This document shows, in pieces, positions 23,465 to 31,931 of a stretch of 32,520 bases of DNA. Source of the stretch: Pseudomonas sp. (GTDB taxonomy: Bacteria > Pseudomonadota > Gammaproteobacteria > Pseudomonadales > Pseudomonadaceae); the NCBI RefSeq assembly GCF_030147005.1, contig NZ_JASLAW010000243.1, forward strand, positions 1-32,520, in the 5' to 3' direction. A model generated the notes under the pieces. It saw nothing but the letters and a program-made list of their open reading frames with translations. It searched no databases and was not told the origin of the DNA. The position numbers were made by a program, and so were the translations under genes. Within the stretch, counting starts at the first letter, position 1. Each line of letters opens with the position of its first letter.

Positions 23465-24108
23465 TGGCTAAACGCATCGGGCTGCTCGGCGGTACTTTCG
23501 ACCCCGTGCACATCGGCCATTTGCGCAGTGCCCTTGAAGTCGCGGATGCCCTCGCGTTGGACGAGTTGCGCCTGATGCCCAATTTCCGGCCGCCCCATCG
23601 CGATACGCCGCAGGTGTCAGCGCAGCAGCGCCTGGAAATGGTGCGTGTTGCGGTGGAGGGTATATCGCCGCTGGTGGTGGACGATCGCGAGCTCAAGCGC
23701 GACAAACCGTCCTACACTGTCGACACCCTGGAGCTTATGCGCGCCGAGTTGGGCGCCGATGACCAGTTGTTTCTGCTTTTGGGCTGGGACGCATTTTGCG
23801 GCCTGCCCTCTTGGCACCGCTGGGAGGAACTCCTCCAGCATTGCCACATCCTGGTTTTGCAACGCCCGGATGCCGACAGCGAACCGCCGGATGCCTTGCG
23901 CAACCTGCTGGCCGCGCGGTCGGTAAGTGACCCCTTGGCCCTGACCGGGCCGAATGGGAATATTGCATTCGTCTGGCAGACCCCGCTTGCGGTGTCCGCC
24001 ACCCAGATCCGTCAACTGCTGGCCAGCGGTAAGTCGGTACGTTTCCTGGTGCCTGACGCGGTCCTGGCCTACATCGATGCGCACGGACTTTACCGTGCGT
24101 CGAACTGA
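23464..24108 (+). CDS. nadD: Nicotinate-nucleotide adenylyltransferase
   Basis: NadD makes nicotinate adenine dinucleotide from nicotinate mononucleotide and ATP, an essential NAD synthesis step. The 214-aa product shows the nucleotidyltransferase signature GGTFDPVHIGHLR (about 9-21), the LMPNFRPPHR loop, FLLLGWDAFCGLPSWHRWEE, and a C-terminal SATQIRQLL, the usual ISSTxIR position. The ATG at 23464 overlaps the proA stop; an in-frame TTG one codon earlier is less likely. The next gene starts 70 bases downstream. Confidence 0.96.
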   Translation: MAKRIGLLGGTFDPVHIGHLRSALEVADALALDELRLMPNFRPPHRDTPQVSAQQRLEMVRVAVEGISPLVVDDRELKRDKPSYTVDTLELMRAELGADDQLFLLLGWDAFCGLPSWHRWEELLQHCHILVLQRPDADSEPPDALRNLLAARSVSDPLALTGPNGNIAFVWQTPLAVSATQIRQLLASGKSVRFLVPDAVLAYIDAHGLYRASN

Positions 24109-24177
24109 AAAGGCGCGCTTGTCGCTACGCACAGTCGTGCAGCGAGCGCCCGAACATATGAGCAAAACGAGTTTTAT

Positions 24178-24672
24178 ATGACGAACAAAGACGTAAGCAA
24201 AGTTAAGCGCAAAGGCACCTTCAAAAGCGCGCCGCTGCCGGTAGAAGCCCACGTTGGCCCGGAACTGGCTGGCGAAGAGCTGGTAAAAGTCGCCGTGGCT
24301 GCCCTGGAAGACGTGAAAGCCCAGGACATCCAGGTGCTGGACGTGCGCGACAAGCAGAGCATCACCGACTTCATGATCATCGCCACCGGTACCTCCAACC
24401 GCCAGATCGGCGCGATGCTGGACAAGGTTCGCGAAGCCGTCAAAGCCCAGGGCGTCAAGCCGCTGGGTGAAGAAGGTAAGGGCGACAGCGACTGGGTGCT
24501 GCTGGACATGGACGACGTGATCGTCCACATGATGACCTCCAACGCCCGTCAGTTCTATGACTTGGAGCGTCTGTGGAAAGGCGCCGAGCAGAGCCGCGCC
24601 GCCGATGGCAAGCACCACAGCCCGGAAGTGGGCCACGCGCACTTCGACAAGCTCAACAAAGACCAGGAATAA
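24178..24672 (+). CDS. rsfS: Ribosomal silencing factor RsfS
   Basis: RsfS binds ribosomal protein uL14 and blocks joining of the subunits, lowering translation in stationary phase or starvation. The core from about residue 36 has the family pattern VAVAALEDVKAQDIQVLDVRDKQSITDFMIIATGTSNRQ, GEGDSDWVLLDMDDVIVHMM-like block and ARQFYDLERLW. At 164 aa it is longer than the usual 105-120: about 35 basic, Lys-rich residues precede the domain and a hydrophilic tail of about 25 follows it. No better internal start is seen, and the ATG has only a weak ACGAG site. It sits between nadD and rlmH, as in many proteobacteria. Confidence 0.94.
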   Translation: MTNKDVSKVKRKGTFKSAPLPVEAHVGPELAGEELVKVAVAALEDVKAQDIQVLDVRDKQSITDFMIIATGTSNRQIGAMLDKVREAVKAQGVKPLGEEGKGDSDWVLLDMDDVIVHMMTSNARQFYDLERLWKGAEQSRAADGKHHSPEVGHAHFDKLNKDQE

Positions 24673-24681
24673 GGAACGGCT

Positions 24682-25149
24682 GTGCGCCTGCGTCTGATCG
24701 CTGTCGGTTCACGCATGCCCAAGTGGGTGGAAGAAGGCTGGCACGAGTATGCCAAGCGTCTGCCCGCCGAGCTGTCGCTTGAGCTGGTGGAAATACCGCT
24801 CAACACCCGGGGCAAGAATGCCGACGTGGCGCGCTTTATCCGTCAGGAGGGCGAAGCCATGTTGGCCAAGGTCGGCCCCAATGAGCGCATCGTGACGCTT
24901 GAAGTGCACGGCAAGCCCTGGAGCACAGAGCAGTTGGCGGTGGAACTGGACCGCTGGCGCCTGGATTCGCGCACCGTCAACTTTATGGTGGGTGGCCCCG
25001 AAGGGCTGGCGCCGGAAGTCTGTGCGCGGGCCGATCAGCGCTGGTCGCTGTCGGCGCTCACGCTGCCGCACCCGTTGGTAAGGATTCTGATCGGTGAACA
25101 GCTGTATCGCGCCTGGACAGTGCTGTCTGGGCACCCTTATCACAAATAA
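24682..25149 (+). CDS. rlmH: 23S rRNA pseudouridine(1915)-N3-methyltransferase RlmH
   Basis: This SPOUT-class methyltransferase modifies pseudouridine 1915 in helix 69 of 23S rRNA on the assembled ribosome. The 155-aa length is typical. Motifs include [19 protein letters not shown] at the N-terminus, the knot region [13 protein letters not shown] and the C-terminal [23 protein letters not shown]. The start is GTG at 24682 with AAGGA just upstream. Nine bases separate it from the rsfS stop, so they are cotranscribed. Confidence 0.97.
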
Positions 25150-25164
25150 TCTGCGCCATTCCCG

Positions 25165-27063
25165 ATGACCCAGCCAATCCGCATCAAGGACCACGAGAAA
25201 GACGCACGTCTTGTACGCGCACGCGTGGTGTTTGGCGCGGTCATGGTGGTGCTGCTGATTGGGGTGCTGATCGCCCGTCTGTATTTCCTTCAGGTGATCC
25301 AGTACGAGTACCACTCCACCCTGTCGGAAAACAATCGGGTGCACGTGCAGCCGATCCCGCCGACCCGTGGGCTGATTTTCGACCGCAATGGCGTGGTGGT
25401 GGCGGATAACCGGCCCAGCTTCAGCCTGAGCATGACCCGCGAGCGTTCCGGCGACTGGCAGCAGGTGCTCGACGTGATCGTCGAGGTGCTGCAGCTGACG
25501 CCGGAAGACCGGGTCATTTTCGAGAAGCGCATGAAGCAGGGGCGCCGGCCTTTCGAGCCGGTGCCGATTCTGTTCGAGCTGAACGAAGAACAGATCGCAC
25601 GGATCGCGGTGAACCAGTTCCGCCTGCCGGGCGTGGAAGTGGTGGCGCAGTTGGTGCGGCATTACCCGCAGGGGCCGCACTTTGCGCATTCGGTCGGCTA
25701 CATGGGGCGTATCAACGAGAAAGAGCTGAAAACCCTCGACCCGGTCAATTACAGCGGCACCCACCACATCGGCAAAACCGGCATCGAGCGTTTCTACGAG
25801 CCTGAACTGCACGGCCAGGTGGGTTACGAAGAGGTCGAGACCAACGCCCGCGGCCGCGTGTTGCGCGTGCTCAAGCGTACCGATCCGTTACCGGGCAAGG
25901 ACATCGTGCTGAGCCTGGACATCAAGTTGCAGGAAGCAGCCGAAATGGCGCTGGGTGGTCGTCGCGGTGCGGTGGTGGCGCTGGACCCGAAGACCGGCGA
26001 AGTGTTGGCCATGGTCAGCCAGCCCAGTTTCGACCCCAACCTGTTCGTGACGGGTATCAGCTTCAAGGCCTATGCCGAGTTGCGCGATTCCATCGACCGG
26101 CCGCTGTTCAACCGCGTGCTGCGCGGCCTGTATCCGCCGGGTTCGACCATCAAGCCGGCGGTGGCGATTGCCGGCCTGGATTCGGGCGTGGTCACGGCGT
26201 CGAGCCGGGTCTACGACCCTGGCTACTACATGCTGCCCAACTACGATCACAAATACCGTAACTGGAACCGCTCCGGTGACGGCTATGTCGACCTGGACAC
26301 CGCAATCATGCGCTCCAACGACACCTATTTTTACGACCTGGCCCACAAGCTGGGTATCGATCGCTTGTCGGCCTACATGGGCAAGTTCGGCCTCGGTCAG
26401 AAAGTCTCCCTGGACATGTTCGAAGAGTCGCCCGGCCTGATGCCGTCGCGCGAGTGGAAGCGGGCAACGCGCCGCCAGGCGTGGTTCCCCGGCGAAACCC
26501 TGATCCTCGGCATTGGCCAGGGCTATATGCAGGCCACCCCGCTGCAACTGGCCCAGGCGACTGCGCTGGTCGCGAACAAGGGCGTCTGGAACCGTCCGCA
26601 CCTGGCCAGGACCATCGAGGGCGAGAAGCCGGTGGATGAGAACCCGATCCCCGACATCGTTCTGCGCGACCCGTCCGACTGGGCCAAGGTCAACCACGGC
26701 ATGCAACAGGTCATGCACGGCGCTCGCGGCACCGCACGCAAGGCGGCGCTGGGTGCGCAGTACCGCATCGCCGGCAAGAGCGGTACCGCCCAGGTGGTGG
26801 CGATCAAGCAGGGTGAAAAATACGACCGATCCAAGGTTCAGGAGCGCCACCGCGACCACGCCTTGTTTGTCGGTTTCGCCCCCGCCGAAGACCCTAAAAT
26901 CGTGGTGGCGGTGATGGTGGAGAACGGTGAGTCCGGCTCCGGTGTGGCCGCGCCTGTGGTGCGGCAGATCCTGGATGCCTGGCTGCTGGCCCCCGATGGC
27001 AAGCTCAAGCCCGAATATGGCGGCCCCCCTTCAAGCCCCGAGGTTACGGCCCGTGAAGAGTAA
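25165..27063 (+). CDS. mrdA: Penicillin-binding protein 2 (MrdA), elongasome transpeptidase
   Basis: This class B PBP, the transpeptidase of rod-shape elongation, is anchored in the inner membrane and works with RodA. The 632-aa product has a cytoplasmic basic tail, one membrane helix (about 22-44), a non-catalytic dimerisation domain starting near PPTRGLIFDRNG, and a transpeptidase domain. The catalytic motifs are STIK with Ser327 and Lys330, SND at 384-386 and KSGT at 538-541. It starts at ATG 25165, 15 bases after rlmH, without a strong ribosome site. Its 3' end overlaps the rodA start by 11 bases. Confidence 0.97.
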   Translation: MTQPIRIKDHEKDARLVRARVVFGAVMVVLLIGVLIARLYFLQVIQYEYHSTLSENNRVHVQPIPPTRGLIFDRNGVVVADNRPSFSLSMTRERSGDWQQVLDVIVEVLQLTPEDRVIFEKRMKQGRRPFEPVPILFELNEEQIARIAVNQFRLPGVEVVAQLVRHYPQGPHFAHSVGYMGRINEKELKTLDPVNYSGTHHIGKTGIERFYEPELHGQVGYEEVETNARGRVLRVLKRTDPLPGKDIVLSLDIKLQEAAEMALGGRRGAVVALDPKTGEVLAMVSQPSFDPNLFVTGISFKAYAELRDSIDRPLFNRVLRGLYPPGSTIKPAVAIAGLDSGVVTASSRVYDPGYYMLPNYDHKYRNWNRSGDGYVDLDTAIMRSNDTYFYDLAHKLGIDRLSAYMGKFGLGQKVSLDMFEESPGLMPSREWKRATRRQAWFPGETLILGIGQGYMQATPLQLAQATALVANKGVWNRPHLARTIEGEKPVDENPIPDIVLRDPSDWAKVNHGMQQVMHGARGTARKAALGAQYRIAGKSGTAQVVAIKQGEKYDRSKVQERHRDHALFVGFAPAEDPKIVVAVMVENGESGSGVAAPVVRQILDAWLLAPDGKLKPEYGGPPSSPEVTAREE

Positions 27064-28198
27064 TTTTGACCGCATCCTCTCCAGTGAAGATGTGATGCGT
27101 CGCCGTGCGACGTTGCTGCAACGCATGCACATCGATGGCCCGCTGCTGGTGCTGCTGCTGATATTGGCGGCCGGCAGCCTGTTCGTTCTTTATTCGGCCA
27201 GCGGCAAGAACTGGGACCTGCTGATCAAGCAAGCGTCTTCATTCGGTCTTGGGCTGTTGTCGATGGTGGTGATCGCCCAGCTCGAGCCGCGCTTCATGGC
27301 GCGCTGGGTGCCGCTCGGTTATGTCGCCGGGGTGTTGCTGCTGGTGGTAGTGGACGTGATGGGCCACAACGCCATGGGCGCGACCCGCTGGATCAACATT
27401 CCGGGGGTGATTCGCTTCCAGCCGTCGGAATTCATGAAGATTCTCATGCCGGCCACCATCGCCTGGTACCTGTCCAAGCGCACCTTGCCGCCACAGCTCA
27501 AGCATGTGGCGATCAGCCTGATCCTGATCGGCGTGCCGTTCGTTCTTATCGTACGCCAGCCGGACCTTGGCACTTCGTTGCTGATCCTGGCGGGTGGCGC
27601 GTTCGTGCTGTTCATGGGTGGCTTGCGCTGGCGCTGGATCCTCAGCGTGCTGGCCGCCGCCGTGCCCGTGGCGGTGGCCATGTGGTTCTTCTTTATGCAC
27701 GACTACCAGAAGCAGCGAATCCTGACGTTCCTCGACCCTGAGAGCGACCCGTTGGGCACGGGCTGGAACATCATCCAGTCCAAGGCGGCGATCGGTTCCG
27801 GCGGCGTGTTCGGCAAGGGCTGGTTGCTGGGTACCCAGTCGCACCTGGACTTTTTGCCTGAAAGCCACACCGACTTCATTATCGCGGTGATGGGCGAAGA
27901 GTTCGGCCTGGTAGGCATTTGCGCGCTGTTGCTGATTTATCTGCTGTTGATCGGGCGCGGGCTGGTGATCACCGCGCAGGCGCAGACGCTGTTCGGCAAG
28001 TTGCTGGCCGGCAGTCTGACCATGACTTTTTTTGTTTATGTTTTCGTCAACATCGGTATGGTCAGTGGCCTGCTGCCGGTGGTTGGGGTGCCGTTGCCGT
28101 TCATTAGCTACGGCGGAACTTCGCTGGTGACATTGCTGTCAGCGTTTGGGGTTTTGATGTCGATTCATACGCATCGCAAATGGATCGCACAGGTTTGA
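27053..28198 (+). CDS. rodA: Peptidoglycan glycosyltransferase RodA
   Basis: RodA is the SEDS-family glycan polymerase of the elongasome, with about ten membrane helices. I chose the GTG at 27053 (381 aa) because the reading VKSNFDRILSSEDVMRRR is the conserved Pseudomonas N-terminus and GAGG precedes it. The longer open frame back to 26927 lies inside mrdA. SEDS features include GATRWINIPGVIRFQPSEFMKI, VRQPDLGTSLLI, the extracellular LPESHTDFIIAVMGEEFGL block containing the catalytic-type Asp, and VGVPLPFISYGGTSLVT near the end. The overlap with mrdA suggests coupled synthesis of the two partners. Confidence 0.95.
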   Translation: MKSNFDRILSSEDVMRRRATLLQRMHIDGPLLVLLLILAAGSLFVLYSASGKNWDLLIKQASSFGLGLLSMVVIAQLEPRFMARWVPLGYVAGVLLLVVVDVMGHNAMGATRWINIPGVIRFQPSEFMKILMPATIAWYLSKRTLPPQLKHVAISLILIGVPFVLIVRQPDLGTSLLILAGGAFVLFMGGLRWRWILSVLAAAVPVAVAMWFFFMHDYQKQRILTFLDPESDPLGTGWNIIQSKAAIGSGGVFGKGWLLGTQSHLDFLPESHTDFIIAVMGEEFGLVGICALLLIYLLLIGRGLVITAQAQTLFGKLLAGSLTMTFFVYVFVNIGMVSGLLPVVGVPLPFISYGGTSLVTLLSAFGVLMSIHTHRKWIAQV

Positions 28199-28209
28199 AT
28201 AAGGTGAAG

Positions 28210-29226
28210 ATGTCAATGCAAGTAATGCGCGGCTGGGCAACTCGGCATGCGTCCTGGATGGGCCTGATTGGGCTGCTGGGCGCAACGCAGGAGGTGCAGG
28301 CCGGTGACTACGATGGCTCACCTCAGGTCGCCGAATTTGTCGGTGAGATGACCCGCGACTACGGTTTCGCCGGTGAACAGCTGATGGGCGTGTTGCGCGA
28401 AGCCCAGAAAAAGCAGGCGATCCTCGACGCCATCTCGCGCCCCGCTGAACGGGTGAAGCAGTGGAAGGAATATCGCCCGATGTTCCTCACCGACGCCCGC
28501 GTGGCCCGGGGCGTAGACTTCTGGCGCCAGCATGAGGCGGTACTGGCCCGCGCCGAGCAGGAATACGGCGTGCCGGCCCAGGTTATCGTCGCGATCATCG
28601 GCATCGAAACCTTCTACGGGCGCAATACCGGCAGTTACCGGGTGATCGACGCCTTGTCGACCCTGGGCTTCGATTACCCGCCCCGCGCCGAGTTCTTCCG
28701 CAAGGAGCTGCGCGAATTCCTGCTGCTGGCCCGTGAAGAGCAGGTCGACCCGCTGACCCTGAAGGGTTCGTACGCTGGAGCGATGGGCTTGCCGCAGTTC
28801 ATGCCGAGCAGCTTTCGCGCCTACGCCGTGGATTTCGACGGCGACGGGCATATCAATATCTGGAGCAACCCGGACGATGCCATCGGCAGCGTGGCCAGCT
28901 ACTTCAAGCGCCACGGCTGGGTTGCCGGCGAACCGGTGGTGATCCGCGCCGATGTGACGGGCGAGCACGCCGACGAAGGCCTGACCCAAGGTATCGAACC
29001 GGTGAAGAACGTCGGGGAGTTGCGAGCGCTGGGCTGGTCGAGTCAGAATGCGCCACGCGATGATATGCCGGTGACGGCGTTCCGCCTCGAAGGTGCGGAT
29101 GGCCCGGAATACTGGATGGGCCTGAAGAATTTCTACGCAATCACGCGTTATAACCGCAGTGTGATGTACGCCATGGCCGTGCATCAGCTGTCAGACGAGC
29201 TGGTTCAAGCACGGGGCAACAAGTAA
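28210..29226 (+). CDS. mltB: Lytic murein transglycosylase B (SltB/MltB family 3)
   Basis: This enzyme cleaves glycan strands to 1,6-anhydroMurNAc products in the periplasm. The product is 338 aa with a signal peptide ending near EVQA (about residue 31). There is no lipobox, so it is the soluble SltB1-like form, unlike the lipoprotein MltB of E. coli. The catalytic Glu133 lies in IVAIIGIETFYGRNTG. GSYAGAMGLPQFMPSSFRAYAVDFDGDGHINIW and DAIGSVASYFKRHGW are family blocks. ATG 28210 has an AAGG site; an earlier in-frame ATG at 28180 overlaps rodA. The stop overlaps the rlpA start by one base. Confidence 0.94.
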   Translation: MSMQVMRGWATRHASWMGLIGLLGATQEVQAGDYDGSPQVAEFVGEMTRDYGFAGEQLMGVLREAQKKQAILDAISRPAERVKQWKEYRPMFLTDARVARGVDFWRQHEAVLARAEQEYGVPAQVIVAIIGIETFYGRNTGSYRVIDALSTLGFDYPPRAEFFRKELREFLLLAREEQVDPLTLKGSYAGAMGLPQFMPSSFRAYAVDFDGDGHINIWSNPDDAIGSVASYFKRHGWVAGEPVVIRADVTGEHADEGLTQGIEPVKNVGELRALGWSSQNAPRDDMPVTAFRLEGADGPEYWMGLKNFYAITRYNRSVMYAMAVHQLSDELVQARGNK

Positions 29227-30230
29227 TGCGGGTATCGCCGTTCAAAAAACCGCTCAAGCTGGTGGCGTTCGCCGCGTTGTCTTTGCTGGTCGCCAGTTGC
29301 TCAACTACCCCGAACCGCGCGCCGGCCAAGAAGGCCGGCGGTGCGGTGGTTCGCGCCCAGCCGGGCCTGGACATCAACCGTGCGCACAAAGACGGCGCAC
29401 CGTGGTGGGACGTGGATGTGTCGAAGATCCCCGATGCCACGCCAACCCTGCATACCGGTGCCTACAAGGCCAACCCGTATACCGTTCTGGGCAAGAATTA
29501 CTTTCCGCTGCAGGACTCCAAGACCTACGTGCAGTCGGGCACGGCGTCCTGGTACGGCACCAAGTTCCATGGCCAGAACACCGCCAACGGCGAAGTGTAT
29601 GACCTGTACGGCATGAGCGCGGCCCACAAAACCCTGCCGCTGCCCAGCTACGTTCGCGTGACCAATCTGGACAACAACCGCACGGTGATTCTGCGGGTCA
29701 ATGACCGTGGGCCGTTCTATTCGGACCGCATCATCGACCTGTCCTATGCCGCCGCGAAGAAACTCGGCTACGCCGAAACCGGCACCGCCCGGGTGAAAGT
29801 CGAAGGCATCGACCCGGCGCAGTACTGGGCCCAGCGTGGCAAGCCGGCGCCGTTGATGCTCAACGAGCCGCAAACCCCGCAACCGCAAGTGACGGCGTCG
29901 ACCGGCAAGATCGAACAATGGACGCCGCCGCCAGCGCAGCATGCGCCGGATACGGTGGTCGTGCCCCATGCGGCGCCCGGTGCCTCCACCGTAGGCGGGC
30001 AGTACTTGCAGGTGGGCGCTTTCGCCAACCCGGATGCGGCAGAACTGTTAAGGTCCAAGCTCAGCGGCATGGTCAGCGCGCCGGTATTCATCAGCTCCAT
30101 CGTGCGTAACCAGCAAACCCTGCACCGTGTGCGTATGGGGCCGATCGGCTCGCCCAGCGAAGTTGCGCAAGTACAGAACAGCGTACGCCTGGCTAACCTG
30201 GGGCAACCCAGCGTAGTGACCGCGGAATAA
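29226..30230 (+). CDS. rlpA: Septal ring lytic transglycosylase lipoprotein RlpA
   Basis: RlpA is an outer-membrane lipoprotein that cuts denuded glycan strands; in P. aeruginosa it is needed for daughter-cell separation. The 334-aa product has a lipobox LVASC (Cys25). A double-psi beta-barrel spans about 103-195 (ASWYGTKFHGQNTANGE, MSAAHKTLPLPSYVRVTNL, VNDRGPF), where His134 and Asp160 match the catalytic pair reported for P. aeruginosa. A Pro/Gln-rich linker follows, then a C-terminal SPOR domain (about 258-332, QVGAFANPDAAELLRSKL) for binding septal glycan. The start overlaps the mltB stop (TAATG). Confidence 0.95.
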   Translation: MRVSPFKKPLKLVAFAALSLLVASCSTTPNRAPAKKAGGAVVRAQPGLDINRAHKDGAPWWDVDVSKIPDATPTLHTGAYKANPYTVLGKNYFPLQDSKTYVQSGTASWYGTKFHGQNTANGEVYDLYGMSAAHKTLPLPSYVRVTNLDNNRTVILRVNDRGPFYSDRIIDLSYAAAKKLGYAETGTARVKVEGIDPAQYWAQRGKPAPLMLNEPQTPQPQVTASTGKIEQWTPPPAQHAPDTVVVPHAAPGASTVGGQYLQVGAFANPDAAELLRSKLSGMVSAPVFISSIVRNQQTLHRVRMGPIGSPSEVAQVQNSVRLANLGQPSVVTAE

Positions 30231-30370
30231 GGCGATAGAGGATTGAAGGTTCAGGCGCGTGCGCGTGCCTGGGCCCTGGTTGTTGGCTCGTTGAACAAAA
30301 AAACCCAGGGGCAAGGGGTGAGCGGGCAACCGAACACGTGACAGTCTGGAAGCGGGCTGTCTGAATAGTT

Positions 30371-30386
30371 TTGCCCGCGAGGGCAA
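30371..30386 (+). terminator. Weak hairpin between rlpA and dacC
   Basis: TTGCCC (30371-30376) pairs with GGGCAA (30381-30386) around GCGA and is followed by GTTT. It lies in the 183-base gap between rlpA and dacC. It may weakly end the mrdA-rlpA message or fold in the dacC leader. Otherwise the gap shows a run of seven A at 30297-30303 and no clear promoter. Confidence 0.3.
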
Positions 30387-30413
30387 GTTTCCATAAGCAA
30401 TTTCGAGAGACGG

Positions 30414-31571
30414 ATGAACATCACCACCTTAGCCAAACGTACGTGCCTGCTTATCTCGCTGATCATCACCCCGGCCGCCTGGGCGGTTGAGATGGTGCCG
30501 GCTTCCCCGCAACTGGCCGCCAAATCCTGGGTCCTGATGGACGCCGCCAGTGGCAACGTGCTGGTCGAAAACGGCGGTGACGTGCGTCTGCCGCCCGCCA
30601 GCCTGACCAAACTGATGACCGCCTACATCGCGACCCTGGAAATCCGTCGCGGCCAGATCGGTGAGAACGATCCGGTGACCGTCAGCGAAAACGCCTGGCG
30701 TACCGGTGGTTCGCGGATGTTCATCAAAGTCGGCTCGCAAGTCACGGTAAGCGACCTGCTGCACGGCATCATCATCCAGTCCGGTAACGACGCCAGCGTG
30801 GCCCTGGCCGAGCACATCGCCGGCAGCGAAGACGCGTTCGCCGACATGATGAACAAGACGGCCGGCGACCTGGGCATGACCAACAGCCACTTCATGAACC
30901 CGACCGGTTTGCCGAACCCGGAGCATTATTCGTCGGCTCACGACATGGCGATCCTGGCGCGCGCAATCATCCGCGTCGACCCGGTGCACTACGCCATCTA
31001 CTCTCAGAAGGAATTCTTCTGGAACAACATCAAGCAGCCTAACCGCAACCTGTTGCTGTGGCGCGACAAGACCGTCGATGGCCTGAAAACCGGCCACACC
31101 GACGAAGCCGGCTACTGCATGGTGTCGTCCGCCGTGCGTGATGGCCAGCGCCTGATCGCGGTAGTATTCGGCACCAACAGCGAGCAGGCCCGTGCGGCCG
31201 AGACGCAAAAGCTGCTGACCTACGGCTTCCGCTTCTTCGAAACCCAGACCTTCTACCAGAAGGGTGCAGAGCTTGCGACCGCGCCGGTTTGGAAAGGCGC
31301 TACTTCGCAAGTCAAGGCCGGCCTGGCCGATGACCTGACCCTGACCATGCCTAAAGGTCAGCTGAAAAAGCTCGCCGCGAGCATGGTCCTGAACCCGCAA
31401 CTGGTTGCGCCAATCGCCAAGGGCGATGTGATCGGTAAAGTCGAAGTGAAGCTGGACGACAAGGTGGTGCACAGCGCCGACCTGATCGCGCTGGACGCCG
31501 TCGACGAAGGTGGTATCTTCCGCCGCGTGTGGGATAGCATCCGTCTATTCTTCTACGGCTTGTTCAACTGA
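30414..31571 (+). CDS. dacC: D-alanyl-D-alanine carboxypeptidase (PBP5/6 type)
   Basis: This low-molecular-mass PBP trims the terminal D-Ala from pentapeptide stems. The 385-aa product has a signal peptide (MNITTLAKRT … AAWA, cleavage near residue 24). The catalytic motifs are SLTK with Ser63 and Lys66, SGN at 123-125 and KTG at 225-227. A beta-rich C-terminal domain follows, and the terminal DSIRLFFYGLFN-type amphipathic helix anchors it to the inner membrane. It sits downstream of rlpA and before a strong terminator. I use dacC after the P. aeruginosa PA3999 name; dacA is used elsewhere for the same family. Confidence 0.95.
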   Translation: MNITTLAKRTCLLISLIITPAAWAVEMVPASPQLAAKSWVLMDAASGNVLVENGGDVRLPPASLTKLMTAYIATLEIRRGQIGENDPVTVSENAWRTGGSRMFIKVGSQVTVSDLLHGIIIQSGNDASVALAEHIAGSEDAFADMMNKTAGDLGMTNSHFMNPTGLPNPEHYSSAHDMAILARAIIRVDPVHYAIYSQKEFFWNNIKQPNRNLLLWRDKTVDGLKTGHTDEAGYCMVSSAVRDGQRLIAVVFGTNSEQARAAETQKLLTYGFRFFETQTFYQKGAELATAPVWKGATSQVKAGLADDLTLTMPKGQLKKLAASMVLNPQLVAPIAKGDVIGKVEVKLDDKVVHSADLIALDAVDEGGIFRRVWDSIRLFFYGLFN

Positions 31572-31583
31572 TTGTGTGCACCT

Positions 31584-31618
31584 GCAAAGCCCCGCGTTGA
31601 TCCGACGCGGGGCTTTGC
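31584..31618 (+). terminator. Strong rho-independent terminator after dacC
   Basis: GCAAAGCCCCGCGT (31584-31597) pairs perfectly over 14 bp with ACGCGGGGCTTTGC (31605-31618) around a seven-base loop. The T run is part of the stem, and the AAA on the other arm makes it potentially bidirectional. It separates dacC from ybeD-lipB. Confidence 0.85.
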
Positions 31619-31655
31619 CGTCGCCACGGCTTACCGCTTACGAGGCTGTTTTGCC

Positions 31656-31931
31656 ATGACCGATAAAGAAGTAAAGGCGCCAAAGATCGAATTCCCGGTG
31701 ACCGATTATCCCATCAAGGTGATCAGCGATACCGGTGCAGGTCGCAAAGACAGGATTCTTGAGATTGTGCGTAAACACGCCACGATCAACGACAACCGCG
31801 TGGACGAACGCTCCAGCTCCACGGGTAAATACACCACGTTCCAGTTGCACATCGTTGCAACGGATCAAGACCAGCTCTACAACATCAACAGCGAATTGCG
31901 GGCCACCGGCTTCGTGCACATGGTGCTGTGA
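31656..31931 (+). CDS. ybeD: YbeD-family protein (DUF493)
   Basis: This small cytoplasmic protein of 91 aa has an ACT-like alpha/beta fold and no proven function. It begins at ATG 31656 (MTDKEVKAPKIEFPVTDYPIK); the frame runs further upstream through the terminator and that part is not coding. Family features are EFPVTDYPIKVI, the Arg/Lys-rich helix and the SSTGKYTTFQLHIVATDQDQLYNI core. The gene overlaps lipB by one base, a pairing conserved in proteobacteria, hence the suggestion of a link to lipoate metabolism. Confidence 0.92.
   Translation: MTDKEVKAPKIEFPVTDYPIKVISDTGAGRKDRILEIVRKHATINDNRVDERSSSTGKYTTFQLHIVATDQDQLYNINSELRATGFVHMVL

Noticed and set aside
26927..27052. Upstream extension of rodA
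   Set aside because: The frame is open, but this part overlaps mrdA and encodes a Pro/Trp/Arg-rich stretch unlike any SEDS protein; GTG 27053 fits better.
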